Source: Notospermus geniculatus
Lineage: Eukaryota; Nemertea; Pilidiophora; Heteronemertea; Lineidae
Assembly (NCBI GenBank): GCA_002633025.1
Contig: NMRB01000151.1
Location: 18,557-82,556, forward strand
Direction of reading: 5' to 3'
DNA: 64,000 bases
Numbering within the stretch: the stretch's first letter is position 1; every line of letters begins with the position of its first letter. This document shows positions 1 to 11,879 of the stretch, one piece after another. The notes beneath the pieces are model-generated. The model was not told the origin of the DNA. It did not search any database and saw only the letters and a program-made list of their open reading frames with translations. Both the position numbers and the translations under genes were made by a program.

Positions 1-296
1 CACGGCGGAAATAATTTTCGCCAGGTGGCGGAAATAATTATGGGCACGGCGGAAATAATTTTCGCCACGTGGCGGAAATAATTATGGGCACGGCGGAAAT
101 AATTTTCGCCACGTGGCGGAAATAATTATGGGCACGGCGGAAATAATTTCCGCCAGGTGGCGGAAATAATTATGGGCACGGCGGAAATAATTTTCGCCAC
201 GTGGCGGAAATAATTATGGGCACGGCGGAAATAATTTCCGCCAGGTGGCGGAAATAATTATGGGCACGGCGGAAATAATTTTCGCCAGGCGGCGGA
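1..296. repeat. 44-bp tandem repeat (minisatellite)
   Basis: About 6.7 head-to-tail copies of a 44-bp unit, with unit starts at 1, 45, 89, 133, 177, 221 and 265. Each unit is two diverged 22-bp halves sharing the core GGCGGAAATAATT. Copies differ at a few sites (CCAGG versus CCACG; TTTTCG versus TTTCCG). The array runs off the left edge, so its full size is unknown. It is followed by A-rich sequence at 297-370. Confidence 0.93.
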
Positions 297-1704
297 AATT
301 GAAAATTCGAATTTAGAATGAAAAATAATAATTTAGAAAAAAAAATAAATATTCAGAAAAAAAATAAATATGATACTTTCCAGCCACGGTACGCTGGTGT
401 TATTTGGCGAGCTGCTCTCTGTGCAAACCATCCGTCATGTTCTTAGATGGCGAGCCGCTCTCTGAGCAGATTTGTGTTGCGCAGTTGCACAGCGAGCCGG
501 ATGGATGTGCAGTGAACAGATTCAGCCTTGCTCAGCGAGCTGATGGTCCTCATTAATTATTCATGAGGAGGTGTTGGCGAGTGGCCCTCTCTGCTAACAC
601 TATTAAAAATGATGCTACATATACGAATAAGTTCTAAATTACGGAAGTCCATATTTCAGCAGATTACATATTTGTTCCGTGGATTTAGAGTATTTACAGA
701 AAAAGAAAAGGTCAAGAGAAAAAAAGGAGACAGGAAAAGTGGTGAAAAAAGTTGCCCCAGGCGGGAGTCGAACCGGGGACCTAACGTTTACTAGCCACAC
801 GCTCTAGCCACTGAGCTACGGAGCTGGTAGCGCCGCGGTTTCATTGCCCAATCTTGAGCGGTGGTTATGACTATTCATTGTTTGCTTGCCATCTAAGACC
901 AATTTCTGTGTTTGGAAAGCATTTTGCTTGTCAAATAACAACTCCAATATTCATGTTTCTTTTAAAATCAACAAAACTAGGCCAAAAACTGGCATAAACC
1001 GGAGGCCCCAGTTCTTTTTTCACCGGTATTTGATCGAAGTGGAAGGACGACCATTCGAATCCGCCATTTTGCTGTTTTGTAATCTCGATTTTCATTAGTC
1101 GCTGCGGTGCATAACTAATTACTCGGGCGCGCTGTCCAAGCTGAAACGAAGTGACTGCACAGAGAGCTGGGCTCGCCGAATAGTCACTCCCTTTTTATTA
1201 TGAACATTATATTTCTATAGCCGTTTTTACACTACGCAGAATTTTGGCCCGGATAAACCGTGCCGTGCTCGACCCGGGCCAGGCCCGCCTCAGAAAAAGN
1301 TTGGCTTGCGTATATTATGTCTTTGTGCAACCTCCCTCGTTTTTCACTACCGTGAGTGGTAAAATTTTCCGCGATTTTGCATTGCGCAGGCAAGCGTCCA
1401 ACGCTACGTCGCTAGGACTTAATTACCCAATACCACACGCTCAACTTGAAGCTTGCCGTTATCAATAGAGTTCCGACTTGAGGGTACTCGGGCGCTAATT
1501 GCCCGCAGTACTGCGGGGCCGCGGGTGCCGCGGGAGCAATGCGGGGAGAGATACTGATTGGGCGTGTACCGTAATCAACTTGCCTGCGGGCGGCCCGAGC
1601 GGGCGGGCGGGGATTTCGCCCTCGGGTGGTAACAGACCTTTAGGTGGTACTGTAGGGTGAAACCAGAGCATCCAGTGAAAAGATTGGACAGCTGCACACC
1701 TCAC
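297..1704. other. Probable BRF1 intron, no further exon seen
   Basis: The BRF1 exon ending at 1705 has a consensus donor (CAG then GTGAGG), but the next expected part of the protein (the segment following the acidic GELDL-GIDD motif, and the C-terminal third) is not found here. The stretch holds the tRNA-like relic and a single N at 1300. Downstream exons should lie to the left of the window. Confidence 0.5.
753..831 (-). repeat. tRNA-derived relic (SINE head or tRNA pseudogene)
   Basis: The minus strand carries a box A-like word TAGCTCAGTGGCTAGAGC and a box B-like GGTTCGACTCC at tRNA-like spacing. The D-stem pairs, but the T-stem and anticodon stem do not, so a working tRNA is unlikely. It lies in what is probably a BRF1 intron. 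Confidence 0.6.
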
Positions 1705-4700
1705 CTGGTCGATTTCTTCATCGTCAATACCCGTCAGATCCAGTTCCCCGCCATCTTCCTCCTCCTCTGTGCTCTCTGGTATCTTCAGACACTCCTCAAT
1801 TGATTCTTTCAATCCTAAACTTGCTGCTGACGGCCGTGGGCCCTGAATACCGCTCGGTGCACCTTCCCACGGCGGCGGCATCAACGCACTATCCAAATCT
1901 TCCAACTTTGCTGAATATTTTCCTTCAACGTCAAATTCCTGATCAATTGACATCCCTGAGTTTTCCTTTGAGATATTTTCACCACTCTTGGAACATATAC
2001 CGGTACTGGATTTCTCAGACTCAGAATTACCACAAAGAGTGTCGTGCGTCACAGCATTCGGATCACTAGTCCCTTCTTTATCTGCACCACCCAATGATAA
2101 AGCATTGGTTAAGATATCCTCCTTAACAAATGATTCACTGAGTTCTTTTTCCACGTCATCTGATTCCACTGAACTAGAACATACACTGGCAGTTTCTGGA
2201 GGAGAAACAGATACCATTAAATATCATGTTATTACCGGTATGTATCATTTCATAATGATCGACCAATGTAACGGCTCGTTCACTTGTAAAGAGAGGTGAA
2301 GTGAAAGAGCTTTGGGCCTGTATGGAAGTGAAAGGTGCCGCATAAAAGTCTCACATAAAGAGGGCAGCCAGCAAAAAGGTTGACCAAGAAGCCTGGTTAG
2401 TTGGATGAATATAAAGGCCCTACAAATGGAGAGGAGACAAGATCACATCAAACAAGGCATCTGTAAAGAAACAATGTCAATGTCAATGTCAACAAAACCC
2501 ACATTTCAGATTGAATTTCAAATAAAGTCAATCTATATTTGTCTTACCGATGTCTTTAGTCTTCTTCATCCTGTTACTTTCCAGAGCTCGCTCTATCTCG
2601 GCTTGCATCTCAGTGATCTCACTGTTGACCTCGCCAAGTTTTCCATGCTCCTCCAACTGAAAAACAGATAGAAATATGCCAAGTTACATCTGTAGACAGA
2701 TAGAGGTGCCTTTCAAGCTTTATTGCATACGTTTGTATTTTCATTTTGGACAAAATTTGGCTTCTCATTGGAAGGTTTCAGCAGTATCCCCGATTTCAAA
2801 AGCTTACTAATGTACAACAAACATTAGACTACACTTCAGCACAACACACACCTGGGCCATTTTTGCTTTCTTTTTCCCTGCAATGAAGGATGGTGGGTCA
2901 TGCTCCTCCTCTAAATCGATCCGCTGAAATTCATCGATTGTCAACTGACTAGACGGTGTATCCTCAAACTCTGTCAATCTTTTTCGTATGGTCGATTCAC
3001 AAACTTTTGCAACTTTGATGACATCCCTGAGAGTCCTGTTGAAATCATGCCACCTGGCGGCGACAAGTAAAGCTGGAACAAGATAACTGTGTTATAGTAG
3101 GTTCAGCCTGGTCATGTTAAGCCTGGCGCACACGAGAGCTTCCTGCTTACGGAAAAGTTCATTCGTGGCACTTGCCTTAAGGAGGAAGCTCCCATGTGCG
3201 GTGCGATTCACGACAGATTTTTGTCATTCGAGGCACTGCAGCCAATATCAAACCAGTTTGATATTTTTCGCCACGCCTGCACGAAGCTTCGAAGTGCCAC
3301 GAATGAACTTTTCCGTAAGCAGGAAGCTCTCGTGTGCGCCAGGCTTTAGCCTGCAGCACCCCCAATTGGCCTAGTGTAGAACTGGAGAGCTCAATGATTG
3401 ACGCAGGATCTGGTGCCATTTGAATGAGAACCAGAGCTTCACTGAGACGTGACTCCAGCCTGAACCACCAAAATGCGACCAGTACGACAGATCGTTTTGA
3501 TGCCTGAAAGTTCTATTTGGCTTTGAAAATTTACAATATCAACAAACAGATGAAGGGGATAAATGCCAACATCCCTTGAGCAAGAACTCTGAAATACTGA
3601 AGCCACTGAGCCTCACCTGCACCACATAAACCAGACGGTCTCCTCCCAGCGTGGATCCAATCTCTCTTCATCCTCTGGACCAGTCTTAAAGCTGTCATTG
3701 AAACGTCATGAGTCTTTTCGCCAAACTCAAGTCTGTGAGCAAACCGCTGGATATATAGGTTACGTAAAATAATGAACAACCAAAGAAGACACACTGTAGT
3801 TCACTCCTCTTCTCAAGATGGCAGCACCATCCAACCCTGAACAAAAACAACTTTCAATATGGCCACCAAAATAGGGAGTATTTATAATACTTCCAAAAGC
3901 GAGCCAAAAAGGTCATATTCCCAGGAGCCAATAGGTAGGAAGCTGGTTCATATAATAGTCTAGAACTTGTAGCATCATATGGTACAATAGTGCTCCACTT
4001 TGCATGAATGCATGGACTATTTTGTCGAAGTTCTTATGGGCTCTTACAGGCTGCACTAAGAGTATACATTGTATACATGTAGTGGATGTGTGTGTACATG
4101 TACTACGGTAGTCTGTGATAAATGACGAAGATATGCAAATCTCCTCCATGATATATGATCGTATGGTATATACAAGAATACCTGTTGTTTACGTACGACC
4201 ATCACATACACACAAAATAGAAAATTTCACTTAGAAATAGTATAGACATAGCTTGTTCTGCAGTGCATGTGTCCTTGAGCAAGTCACCACACTTCACTTT
4301 TTTGTTCGTTCTTGGCTTTTATTACTTCTCATGGCTGCTTTTTAATGTAGGCTGATGCTTGTTTTAATTGAAAATACGGTAGAACCTCCCCCAGTGGACA
4401 CCTTGCTATTAAGGACACCGAAGTTCACTCCCAAATTGATCATTTCTGTTCATTCTGACCTCTGTTATCAGGATACCTCCCAATTCAGGGCAGCCTCTGC
4501 CAATCCTGAAGGTGTCCTTGGTAGAGAGGTTGGGGTAACAAAACAGTGAGGTAGGCGTCAATCTTGATCAAAACTGCATCATATTTATTTGTTTTCTTGT
4601 TTCAGATCTGTTGAATTCGGATGAGGAAGGAAACCAAGAGGTCATACAGAACACAGTCAATCATCGCCGTCTGCTTCGTCCACCAACCACCCAAGAACAC

Positions 4701-7700
4701 AACTGGCAGGCATCACCAACCAACGTCCGAGAGCGAAATGCTATGATGTTCAACAATGAGCTCATGGCAGACGTTTTCTTCTTAGTCGGTCAGTTACCAG
4801 ATCAGCCGAGACGAATCCCAGCACACAAGTATGTGCTGGCGACGGGAAGTTCAGTTTTCTATGCCATGTTGTACGGAGGTCTTGCTGACACTTCAAAGGA
4901 TATTGAAATCCCAGATGTGGAACCAACAGCATTTCTCAACCTTTTAAGGTAAACTTCATTCCACTCCATGGGATTGGATGTCATATCTTGATACAAGTCA
5001 AGAGGTTGAAGAGCTACTTATTTCAAATCGCTTCACCTCATCATGCATTATACCAGTAAATCAGCCAAATGTTTGTGAACCTCCTTGGGTTTTCCCATCA
5101 TGTATGCTAGGACCGGCATGATCACTTCAGATTGTTGATCAACACACGGCATGACTTTGAAATTTGTCCAAGGCCAACTCCAAGTTTCATGACTTGAGTT
5201 TCTTTAAGACGTGCAAAGAGGTGTTGGAACACGGGCATATAGGGGCTGTCATGTATCATAGAAGGGAGAGGGCTTTATGCACGATTTTAGCCCCTAGTAA
5301 ACCTATTGACAGGCCCTCAGATTCCTGTGGTTAGAGCAGTGACATCCGACGTGCAGCTCTCAAGGAAGGACAAGAGAAAACTGGAAGGCTAAAACTTGAA
5401 AGTATTTTCATTTCAGGTATCTCTATTGTGATGAATTTGAACCAGAAGCAGAACATATTCTCTCTACACTCTACGCTGCCAAGAAATATATCGTCCCACA
5501 CCTGGCACGGGCATGTGTCAAATTCTTAGAGACTAGTCTCAGTGCGAGGAATGCGTGTGTGCTACTCAGTCAGAGTCGGTTGTTTGAGGAGCCAGAACTA
5601 ATGCAAAGGTGCTGGGAGGTGATCGATGCCCAGGCTGAAGAGGCCCTGGAGTCCGATGGATTCGTTGACATTGACTATAACACATTGGAAACTGTGTTAG
5701 GGAGGGAAACCCTGAATGCCAAAGAGATTTCTCTGTTCACTGCTGCCCTCAGGTGGGCTGAGATGGAATGCACAAGGCGCTGTATCGATGTGACTGACGA
5801 AAATAAGCGCCGTGTTCTTGGGCGGGCGTTGTACCTTCTCAGACTGCCAACAATGAAGTTGGATGAATTTGCCAACGGACCTGCCCAATCTCACATTTTA
5901 ACTCTACAGGAAACCAATGACATTTTTCTCTACTTCACTGCACAGAATAAGCCCAGGTTGCCATTTCCCACCAAACAGCGTGGTGGCCTACAACCACAGC
6001 GCTGCCATAGGTTCATGTCCTCAGCGTACAGAAGCAATCAATGGCGCTACAGGGGGAGGTGCGACAGCATACAGTTCTGTGTCGACAAGCGCATATTTGT
6101 TGCAGGGTTCGGCCTCTATGGGTCAAGCAATGGTGCTGCTGACTACCAAGTCAAAATTGAATTAAAGAGGAATGGTGTCGTTCTCGGTCAACGCCATACA
6201 AAATTCTTCTCCGATGGCTCCAGTAACACGTTCAGTGTTCTGTTTGAAAACCCTGTCCAGGTTGAGCCAGATATTTACTACACAGCGAGTGCCATCTTAG
6301 ATGGTGCTGAACTCAGTTATTTTGGCCAGGAAGGCAATGCTGAGATCCAATGTGGGAAGGTTAATTTCATGTTTCAGTGCTCATCAGACAGCACGAATGG
6401 AACAGGGGTTCAGGGTGGACAGATACCTGAGATTATATTTTATAGCTGAAAGAGAGAGATTACAGGGAAAAGTACAGTATGGCAATCCCTATCATGTTTA
6501 AGGAGATCTGTTTGTCTGCAGAAGCTATGGAGAATCAGTACTTTGATGTATCATTACTTTTGCAAGAATGCTCAACTCGCTTATGAATTTTTGATGCTAT
6601 TTTAACATCTACTCTCTGATAAGCTAAAGTCAACTGACCAGTGTAGTACATTTGCCAGGTTTTTGGAGGTTGGTAGCACCCATGTTTGTAGTGGCAATAC
6701 AAATTGCAATATACATCCTTCAAATGGGATGCAAGAGTATGAAACAAAAATAAATTATTTAGAGCATCTGAATTGGGAATATTGCAACCTTTCGAAGTTC
6801 ACTTAAATCTAAGCTTTAGATATGATTCTCATTCACTGAACCAAAGGTGTCAGTGATGCATGGATTTGAAGTTAAAGTTACGGTGGTCGGTGCTTATCAA
6901 AAGTATAAGTAGGATTTTTGGAGGGGAGCACAGATACGGCACAAACTAAGTCATATTCATTTTATAGTTATGATACTAGATCTGACACACTGAGTTTTGT
7001 ATTTATTTATATATTTATGCTGTAAAGGAGTTATGTCTGTAACGACAAGTACATTACTTATGTATGAAACTGAAGTTTTAATTTGTTTTTAAGACTTTTA
7101 GGCCTACGGTACATGTTTACAATAAGGAAGGGGTGCATGCAATGACAGAATGATTCAATGTGTGTGACGAACTCAGGTGCAAAACCATTGGGTCCTTCAT
7201 GAACAGGTCCACGGACCTTATATTAAGGTTGGGACTTAGAAATGTATGACATCATTGAGACCATCAGCAAATCACTGTCAAGAGTAGGCCATGTAATAAC
7301 AGGTTATGATAGACACTGGTAGGCAATACCAGGAATCTTAGTCAATTTTCATAAAATGCTTTAGATTAAATTATACGAAAACACAACTCTAAGTTGTTCG
7401 TTCATTCATTTAATCACCTTGCCCCTTCTGCTGTTGATAAAACTTCTCTGTTAGGGACACCTAAAACGATGGGACTTCAATCAAGTGTCTTCTGAGAAAG
7501 GTGTCATTTCATTGGTTTAAACTCCGACTAACAGAGTTGTCATCCTGGTAGGAAGACATTGACAGGAGAAGAAATTGCTACCTCCCCATTTTGAAAAGAA
7601 TTGCCTACTTACCCAAGACTGGTACATTGATGCATAGTTCCCTTGACAGCTGTAGATAGGTTCTGCCAAGGATGTACACATTGGTCTGTAAAAGAGAAAG

Positions 7701-9351
7701 GATGTGAGAGGTCACAAATGATTCCAAAGTAGTCAGGTCCACAAAAGGTTCAATAACTCTTATTGGATGGGTTTGTCAAGTGACACGTGGCCTCGGGTGT
7801 CCATGTTAAACTCAACTGAATGTTGCGATGAGAAGCTGAATCTCCAGATGACAAGTTGAACTCACCTGAAGTACGTCACTGAAGTCGAGCAACATGTCTG
7901 ACACACCTGTCAAGGAATCACACTACCAGGTATGAAAGAGACTGTTTCATGGTCTCTGGACTCCAGCTACCAGCACTCTTTCAATTAATTTCAACTTCTT
8001 GTTCAGCTTATTCTGAAGGAGTTCCACATGTTTCACTACCAGTCACTATGAATGAATGGAACAATATGGGAATCGGTACATCATAGCCAAATGAAGTTTA
8101 TTGTGACTTCAGTTGCTGAGGACTCAAAACTCAATATCGTCACTCTACAAGCTTTTACCGTAACAGAAACATTACACAACAGAATACAGAAGGATACGTG
8201 GTGTGCCCTCCGTTCTGCACACAAGATACAGACATGCAGCAACAACATGAGTGGTTCGCCGTCCTCGGGTCAATCGCCGACTGACGGCCATCTTGAAGAA
8301 GTTGTAAGCTGTATCGATACAATGTTGGTTCAGCTTCAGCTGCCCACCGAGAAGTTGGATCTTCTTTTTGCCTGCAGGAAGAAACAACATCAGCTGATAC
8401 AAAAATTTATTCATTATCATCTAACTAGAAGGAGGAGTTGAACACTTGAAGAGGAATATGTCAGGCGAAAATATGGGGAGCGCGGTGGCATAATGGTTAG
8501 GGCTGAGGACTCGTGATCGGAAGATCGCGGGTTCGATCCCCGGCCATGCCACTCCGTAACTCTCAACTGGCCTGAAATGTCCATCGTGTGCGCTATATTG
8601 TGGCTGCCCTTTGGTTTCTACAGAAAGGTTTCTGAATCATAGGCTGGGGTAATAATGTGTGAAGCGCTTAGAGAGCGTAATACGCTATGAAGCGCTATAT
8701 AAGAACTCGCCATTAAAATATAGGCCCAGTCCTTCCATTTGCCATGGACAGAGGATCATAATACCGGTATTGAGTTCAAAGTTTTCCTTTGCTCAGTTAA
8801 ACATCCATATTGTTTAGAAGACACCCCCTGGTGTTGAATACCTAGACATTCTTACCAGCAATAGGCCTACAAATTCCTCCTTAATTAAAATTACATGTAC
8901 CGTATAAAGAAAACACGTACCATTTTGCAGAGTCAGAGCTCGGGATTCTTTTCCAAAGCCATGATGGAATCCTGGACCAAAGCTATGTGACTTGTTACCT
9001 GGCGAGGAAATTTAAGGCAGAATGATAAAAAGTACACCTTGATTCAGTATAGGTTCAAGAGATAACAGCTTTAAAGCCCATCCCATAGTTGGGACCTATC
9101 AAGTCCAGTTATCAAACCAGCAAATTGGTGCAAATGGAATACGCATGCCTACCTTCATTAGAAACATACTGGCCAATGACCGAAGCGCCACCAATGGCAT
9201 TTTCCTGGAACTGGATCTCGGAGACAATGATCTGATCTTCCAGGACAGACCCACAGTTGGTGCAGACAGCATCTCCTCTTGTTGAGTCTGTGTCAATGTC
9301 ACTGCTCCCACAGTGAGTGCAGACCTTGGAGGTCCCCTTGTTACCAGACAT
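1705..9351 (-). CDS. BRF1: BRF1, TFIIIB subunit (3' part outside window)
   Basis: RNA polymerase III initiation factor: a TFIIB-related protein that, with TBP and BDP1, is recruited by TFIIIC to tRNA-type promoters. Exons (minus): 9153-9351, 8921-8998, 8198-8371, 7866-7897, 7613-7685, 3617 to about 3763, 2852-3072, 2548-2656, 1705-2195. Phases join correctly at all junctions except the acceptor of the sixth exon. The start ATG at 9351 precedes a zinc ribbon (CTHC near residue 11, CTNC near residue 30), then cyclin folds ([59 protein letters not shown]) and an acidic region ending [15 protein letters not shown]. All match animal BRF1. The last third of the protein is missing and should be left of the window. 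In the sixth exon LYIQRF is clearly coding, but no AG lies at the expected place, so that junction is unresolved. The 7613-3763 intron encloses the BTBD gene. Confidence 0.95.
3120..3345. mobile_element. PIF/Harbinger-type MITE, 226 bp
   Basis: Long terminal inverted repeats of about 55 bp start AGCCTGGCGCACACGAGAGC and end with the complement. They are flanked by a TTA target duplication (3117-3119 and 3346-3348), the TWA type typical of PIF/Harbinger. There is no coding capacity. It lies in a BRF1 intron between the exons at 2852-3072 and 3617-3763. It shares the AGCC end and TTA target with the element at 28144-28339. Confidence 0.8.
4606..6449 (+). CDS. BTBD6: BTB-BACK-PHR protein, BTBD6/BTBD3-like (5' exon not found)
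   Basis: Predicted cullin-3 E3 ligase adaptor. Two exons, 4606-4948 and 5417-6449 (stop TGA), join in phase 2 to give about 457 residues against about 485 in human BTBD6. In order: a conserved [18 protein letters not shown] entry to the BTB/POZ domain, [20 protein letters not shown], the BACK region ([20 protein letters not shown]), and a C-terminal PHR domain ([35 protein letters not shown]) ending [18 protein letters not shown]. The 4606 acceptor (TTTCAG) leaves two bases of a split codon, so at least one upstream exon with the ATG exists; I could not place it between 3800 and 4590. The gene lies wholly within a BRF1 intron, on the opposite strand. BTBD6 and BTBD3 are similar, so the symbol rests on similarity plus position. 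Confidence 0.92.
6749..6754 (+). terminator. Candidate polyadenylation signal of the BTBD gene
   Basis: AATAAA lies 300 bases after the BTBD stop codon. It is the first canonical hexamer on this strand downstream of the gene, but no transcript evidence is available. Confidence 0.4.
6755..7612. other. BRF1 intron remainder, no feature seen
   Basis: This is sequence between the end of the nested BTBD gene and the BRF1 exon at 7613-7685. I see no open frame of note, tRNA-like box or inverted repeat in it. Part is probably BTBD 3' untranslated sequence. Confidence 0.5.
8475..8714 (+). mobile_element. tRNA-derived SINE with target-site duplication
   Basis: A tRNA-like head has a box A-like TGGCATAATGGTTAGG (from 8486) and a box B GGGTTCGATCCC (8529-8540). 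It is followed by a body with the recurring word GAAGCGCTATATAAG and a short A-rich end. The 7-bp direct repeat AAAATAT flanks it at 8468-8474 and 8715-8721, as expected for LINE-assisted retroposition. It is inserted in a BRF1 intron in antisense orientation. Confidence 0.85.
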
Positions 9352-10476
9352 GCTTAAGTTTTCACACGATCAAAAATTCAAACTGAAATGCGCAAAGAAG
9401 ATGTTATTTGGCACTGTGCAACCCATTTCTGTTTTCGTTCTTTTCCTAATTCCACATGTAAGTACCCCTCATAACTTGATGTGAAGGGACTTTCTGTAAC
9501 CAATGAAAAACATAAGCACCTGCGGTAGGCAGAGATATTTCCCCTTGTACCGTAATTGTGAGAGATAAGTCCTCAACGACGACTGTAGGCCTACTACTGC
9601 AATAGGGGTGTAAGTACGGTGGTAAGCCAGGCCTTCCATTTCATTTTTCAGACGCAGAACAGTTAACGAAGACGTACCGGTAGGCCTACACTGAATAGGC
9701 CTACGTAGGCCTAGCCAACCCAGCAGGACTGAGGTTGTGCACTGTACGGCTGCCTCGGCGATCAGCATGATCAGTGGGTGGGAGGGGCAGTTTTGCCATG
9801 CGTGCCCAGCCCCCAGGCCAAGACTGCACAACAGTGCAGCATGCTCTGTATCTGAAATTCACCATAATCAACATTTAAAGAGAGGCTACGACGAAATAAA
9901 GTCAAGTGGAAAATGAAAAAGCATTCCAGGGGACATCCGACAGATGAAGCCGCGCGGATTCGAACCCCCGAAATCTGTAGGCCTACTGACACAATGCTTG
10001 ATCAACACAGCACACACCACCTGATCCCACTGCGCCACGAAACTCGCCCTTCCGAAACGCCGGAATTAGGCACACCATACCATTTTCGACCACGAATTGG
10101 CGCTTATACTACTCTTCATTGACTATTTCATCATAAGAATGCATTTATTTTCGTCTACAAAGCACAGAAACGGGATAAAATAACACAAACCGACTTGATT
10201 GCAAGGACACTTCGTCACACACTCGAGAAATCGGGAAAATCTGTGAGGCCACCTAGCGGCAGTTTGACTAACTAAAAATCTGTAATGCGCTGCGCGGAAA
10301 GGCGGGAAATTTGAAATTGGTTTGGTGCGACCGGCTGGATCTCGGAATTTGTGCGGGAATTTGTGATGGCGCAACTTGCCAGGAAACCTGAGTTTCGAGT
10401 TCGAACGCATCCTGATTCTGGTCATTTCACTTGGCTATTGTCTCCCTCTCTTTTAGAGGAGGGCTAGGCAGGTAGG
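9352..10476. other. BRF1 5' flank with a tRNA-like relic
   Basis: This is the region upstream of the BRF1 start codon (9351). No TATA box in a convincing position was seen. The minus strand of 9945-10045 carries a tRNA-like box A (TGGCGCAGTGGGATCAGG) and box B (GGTTCGAATCC) about 60 bp apart. The acceptor ends do not pair, so I read it as a SINE or tRNA relic. No other feature was recognised. Confidence 0.5.
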
Positions 10477-11198
10477 CCCACAGGCCTCTGTTAAAAAGTA
10501 CGTGGGTGACAGTTTTTTAGTGGGACACACCGTAGTACACAATGCATTGTGTGTACAAATGTACACACGTAGTATAATATTAGAGAAAGGCTGATCAACC
10601 GAAAAGACACCGACCTGTTTTTCGTCAAAGTTATCCTATTTAGAATTTGCACAAGAGTCTTAGAACTGGTCAAATGGTCCTTCTTGAATGTATTAACAAG
10701 ATAATTTGGTTCATATCCACAATATTCACAATAAATCCATCGAAAATGAACTTTGAAAACCGAAATGTCTTCACTTGACGACTTCTTTCCAGAGAGATTA
10801 CTTTCACCTACTTTGCTGCGTTGCTAAGCATTGTGGGTCATCCCGGATTCTGATTGGCTGCAACAGTAATTCCAGTAAATCTCTGGAAAGAAGTCGTCAA
10901 GTGAAGACATTTCGGTTTTCAAAGTTCATTTTCGATGGATTTATTGTGAATATTGTTGATATGAACCAAATTATCTTGTTAATACATTCAAGAAGGACCA
11001 TTTGACCAGTTCTAAGACTCTTGTGCAAATTCTAAATAGGATAACTTTGACGAAAAACAGGTCGGTGTCTTTTCGGTTGATCAGCCTTTCTCTAATATTA
11101 TACTACGTGTGTACATTTGTACACACAATGCATTGTGTACTACGGTGTGTCCCACTAAAAAACTGTCACCCACGTACTTTTTAACAGAGGCCTGTGGG
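10477..11198. mobile_element. Foldback element: near-perfect 319-bp inverted repeat
   Basis: Left arm 10477-10795 and right arm 10880-11198 are almost exact reverse complements, separated by an 84-bp spacer. The two arms encode the same spurious 60-residue open frame on opposite strands, which shows how close they are. TAGG flanks both ends (10473-10476 and 11199-11202) and may be a 4-bp target duplication. There is no transposase, so it would be a non-autonomous foldback transposon. It lies between the BRF1 promoter and the 3' end of the first EF-hand gene. Confidence 0.9.
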
Positions 11199-11330
11199 TA
11201 GGCCTACCGGTACACTAGTCACGCTATCTCGACGAAGCAGTCAGATGGCCGCGGCCCGGATTTGACGGCGTCAGATCCATCGGACTGGAACCATCACTGA
11301 CTGACTGTATTAGGCTATATGTCCAAGCTT

Positions 11331-11540
11331 AGTCTACACGATACAACATTAGACATCCAACAGCATACAACAATGTTTGGCTTTGTTGGATGAAGAATAA
11401 ACATGCTTATTCTTTTTCAACAACACCCAACATGAGTGTGTGATGTTGGATAGTGTGGACGGCCTCATCCAACAAGATCAAACTTGGACCAACATCAAAG
11501 TTGGATGTTGTTGTGTACCTGAAGTTGTATCATGTAGACT
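11331..11540. mobile_element. MITE-like element, 210 bp
   Basis: Imperfect terminal inverted repeats: AGTCTACACGATACAAC at the left against TTGTATCATGTAGACT at the right. The single mismatch is C/T at a CpG. Interior sequence repeats the word CCAACA/TGTTGG. No coding sequence. A TA duplication is possible but not certain. Confidence 0.6.
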
Positions 11541-11879
11541 ATAATTGCGGATGATCAGACAAGACGAGTGATCAGGAATGCTTGAGTAACAACAATAAAA
11601 ATGATAAACCATAATAATAACTTTAATGAACAAAATGAACAAACGTTCCAGATACAATAGCGGGGAGGGGGGGGCTTAGCTGGCCTACTGTTTTATTTCC
11701 GGCGTTTTTGGTAAATCTCAATCGCACATTGGTGGGTTGAGAATGTGAAAATGACAAAGTCACACCCTCCCAGCAACCGAGAGATGTCGCTACGACAATC
11801 TAGGCCAGGCTCAGGGAGTCTTGTTGAGGCGCTCACTTCGCTCCCTAAACTACGGCGTAGTATCCAGCGTCCCTTGTCT

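Noticed and set aside
1-296. Regular direct repeats resembling a CRISPR array
   Set aside because: Units are contiguous with no unique spacers, and the genome is animal.
1495-1704. Extension of the BRF1 frame to 1495
   Set aside because: A consensus donor at 1704 ends the exon, and the sequence beyond does not resemble BRF1.
8475-8560. Possible functional tRNA gene
   Set aside because: The tRNA-like part is followed by a SINE body and the whole is bounded by a 7-bp target duplication.
10491-11184. Two identical 60-residue proteins on opposite strands
   Set aside because: They are the same non-coding arm of a palindrome read twice.
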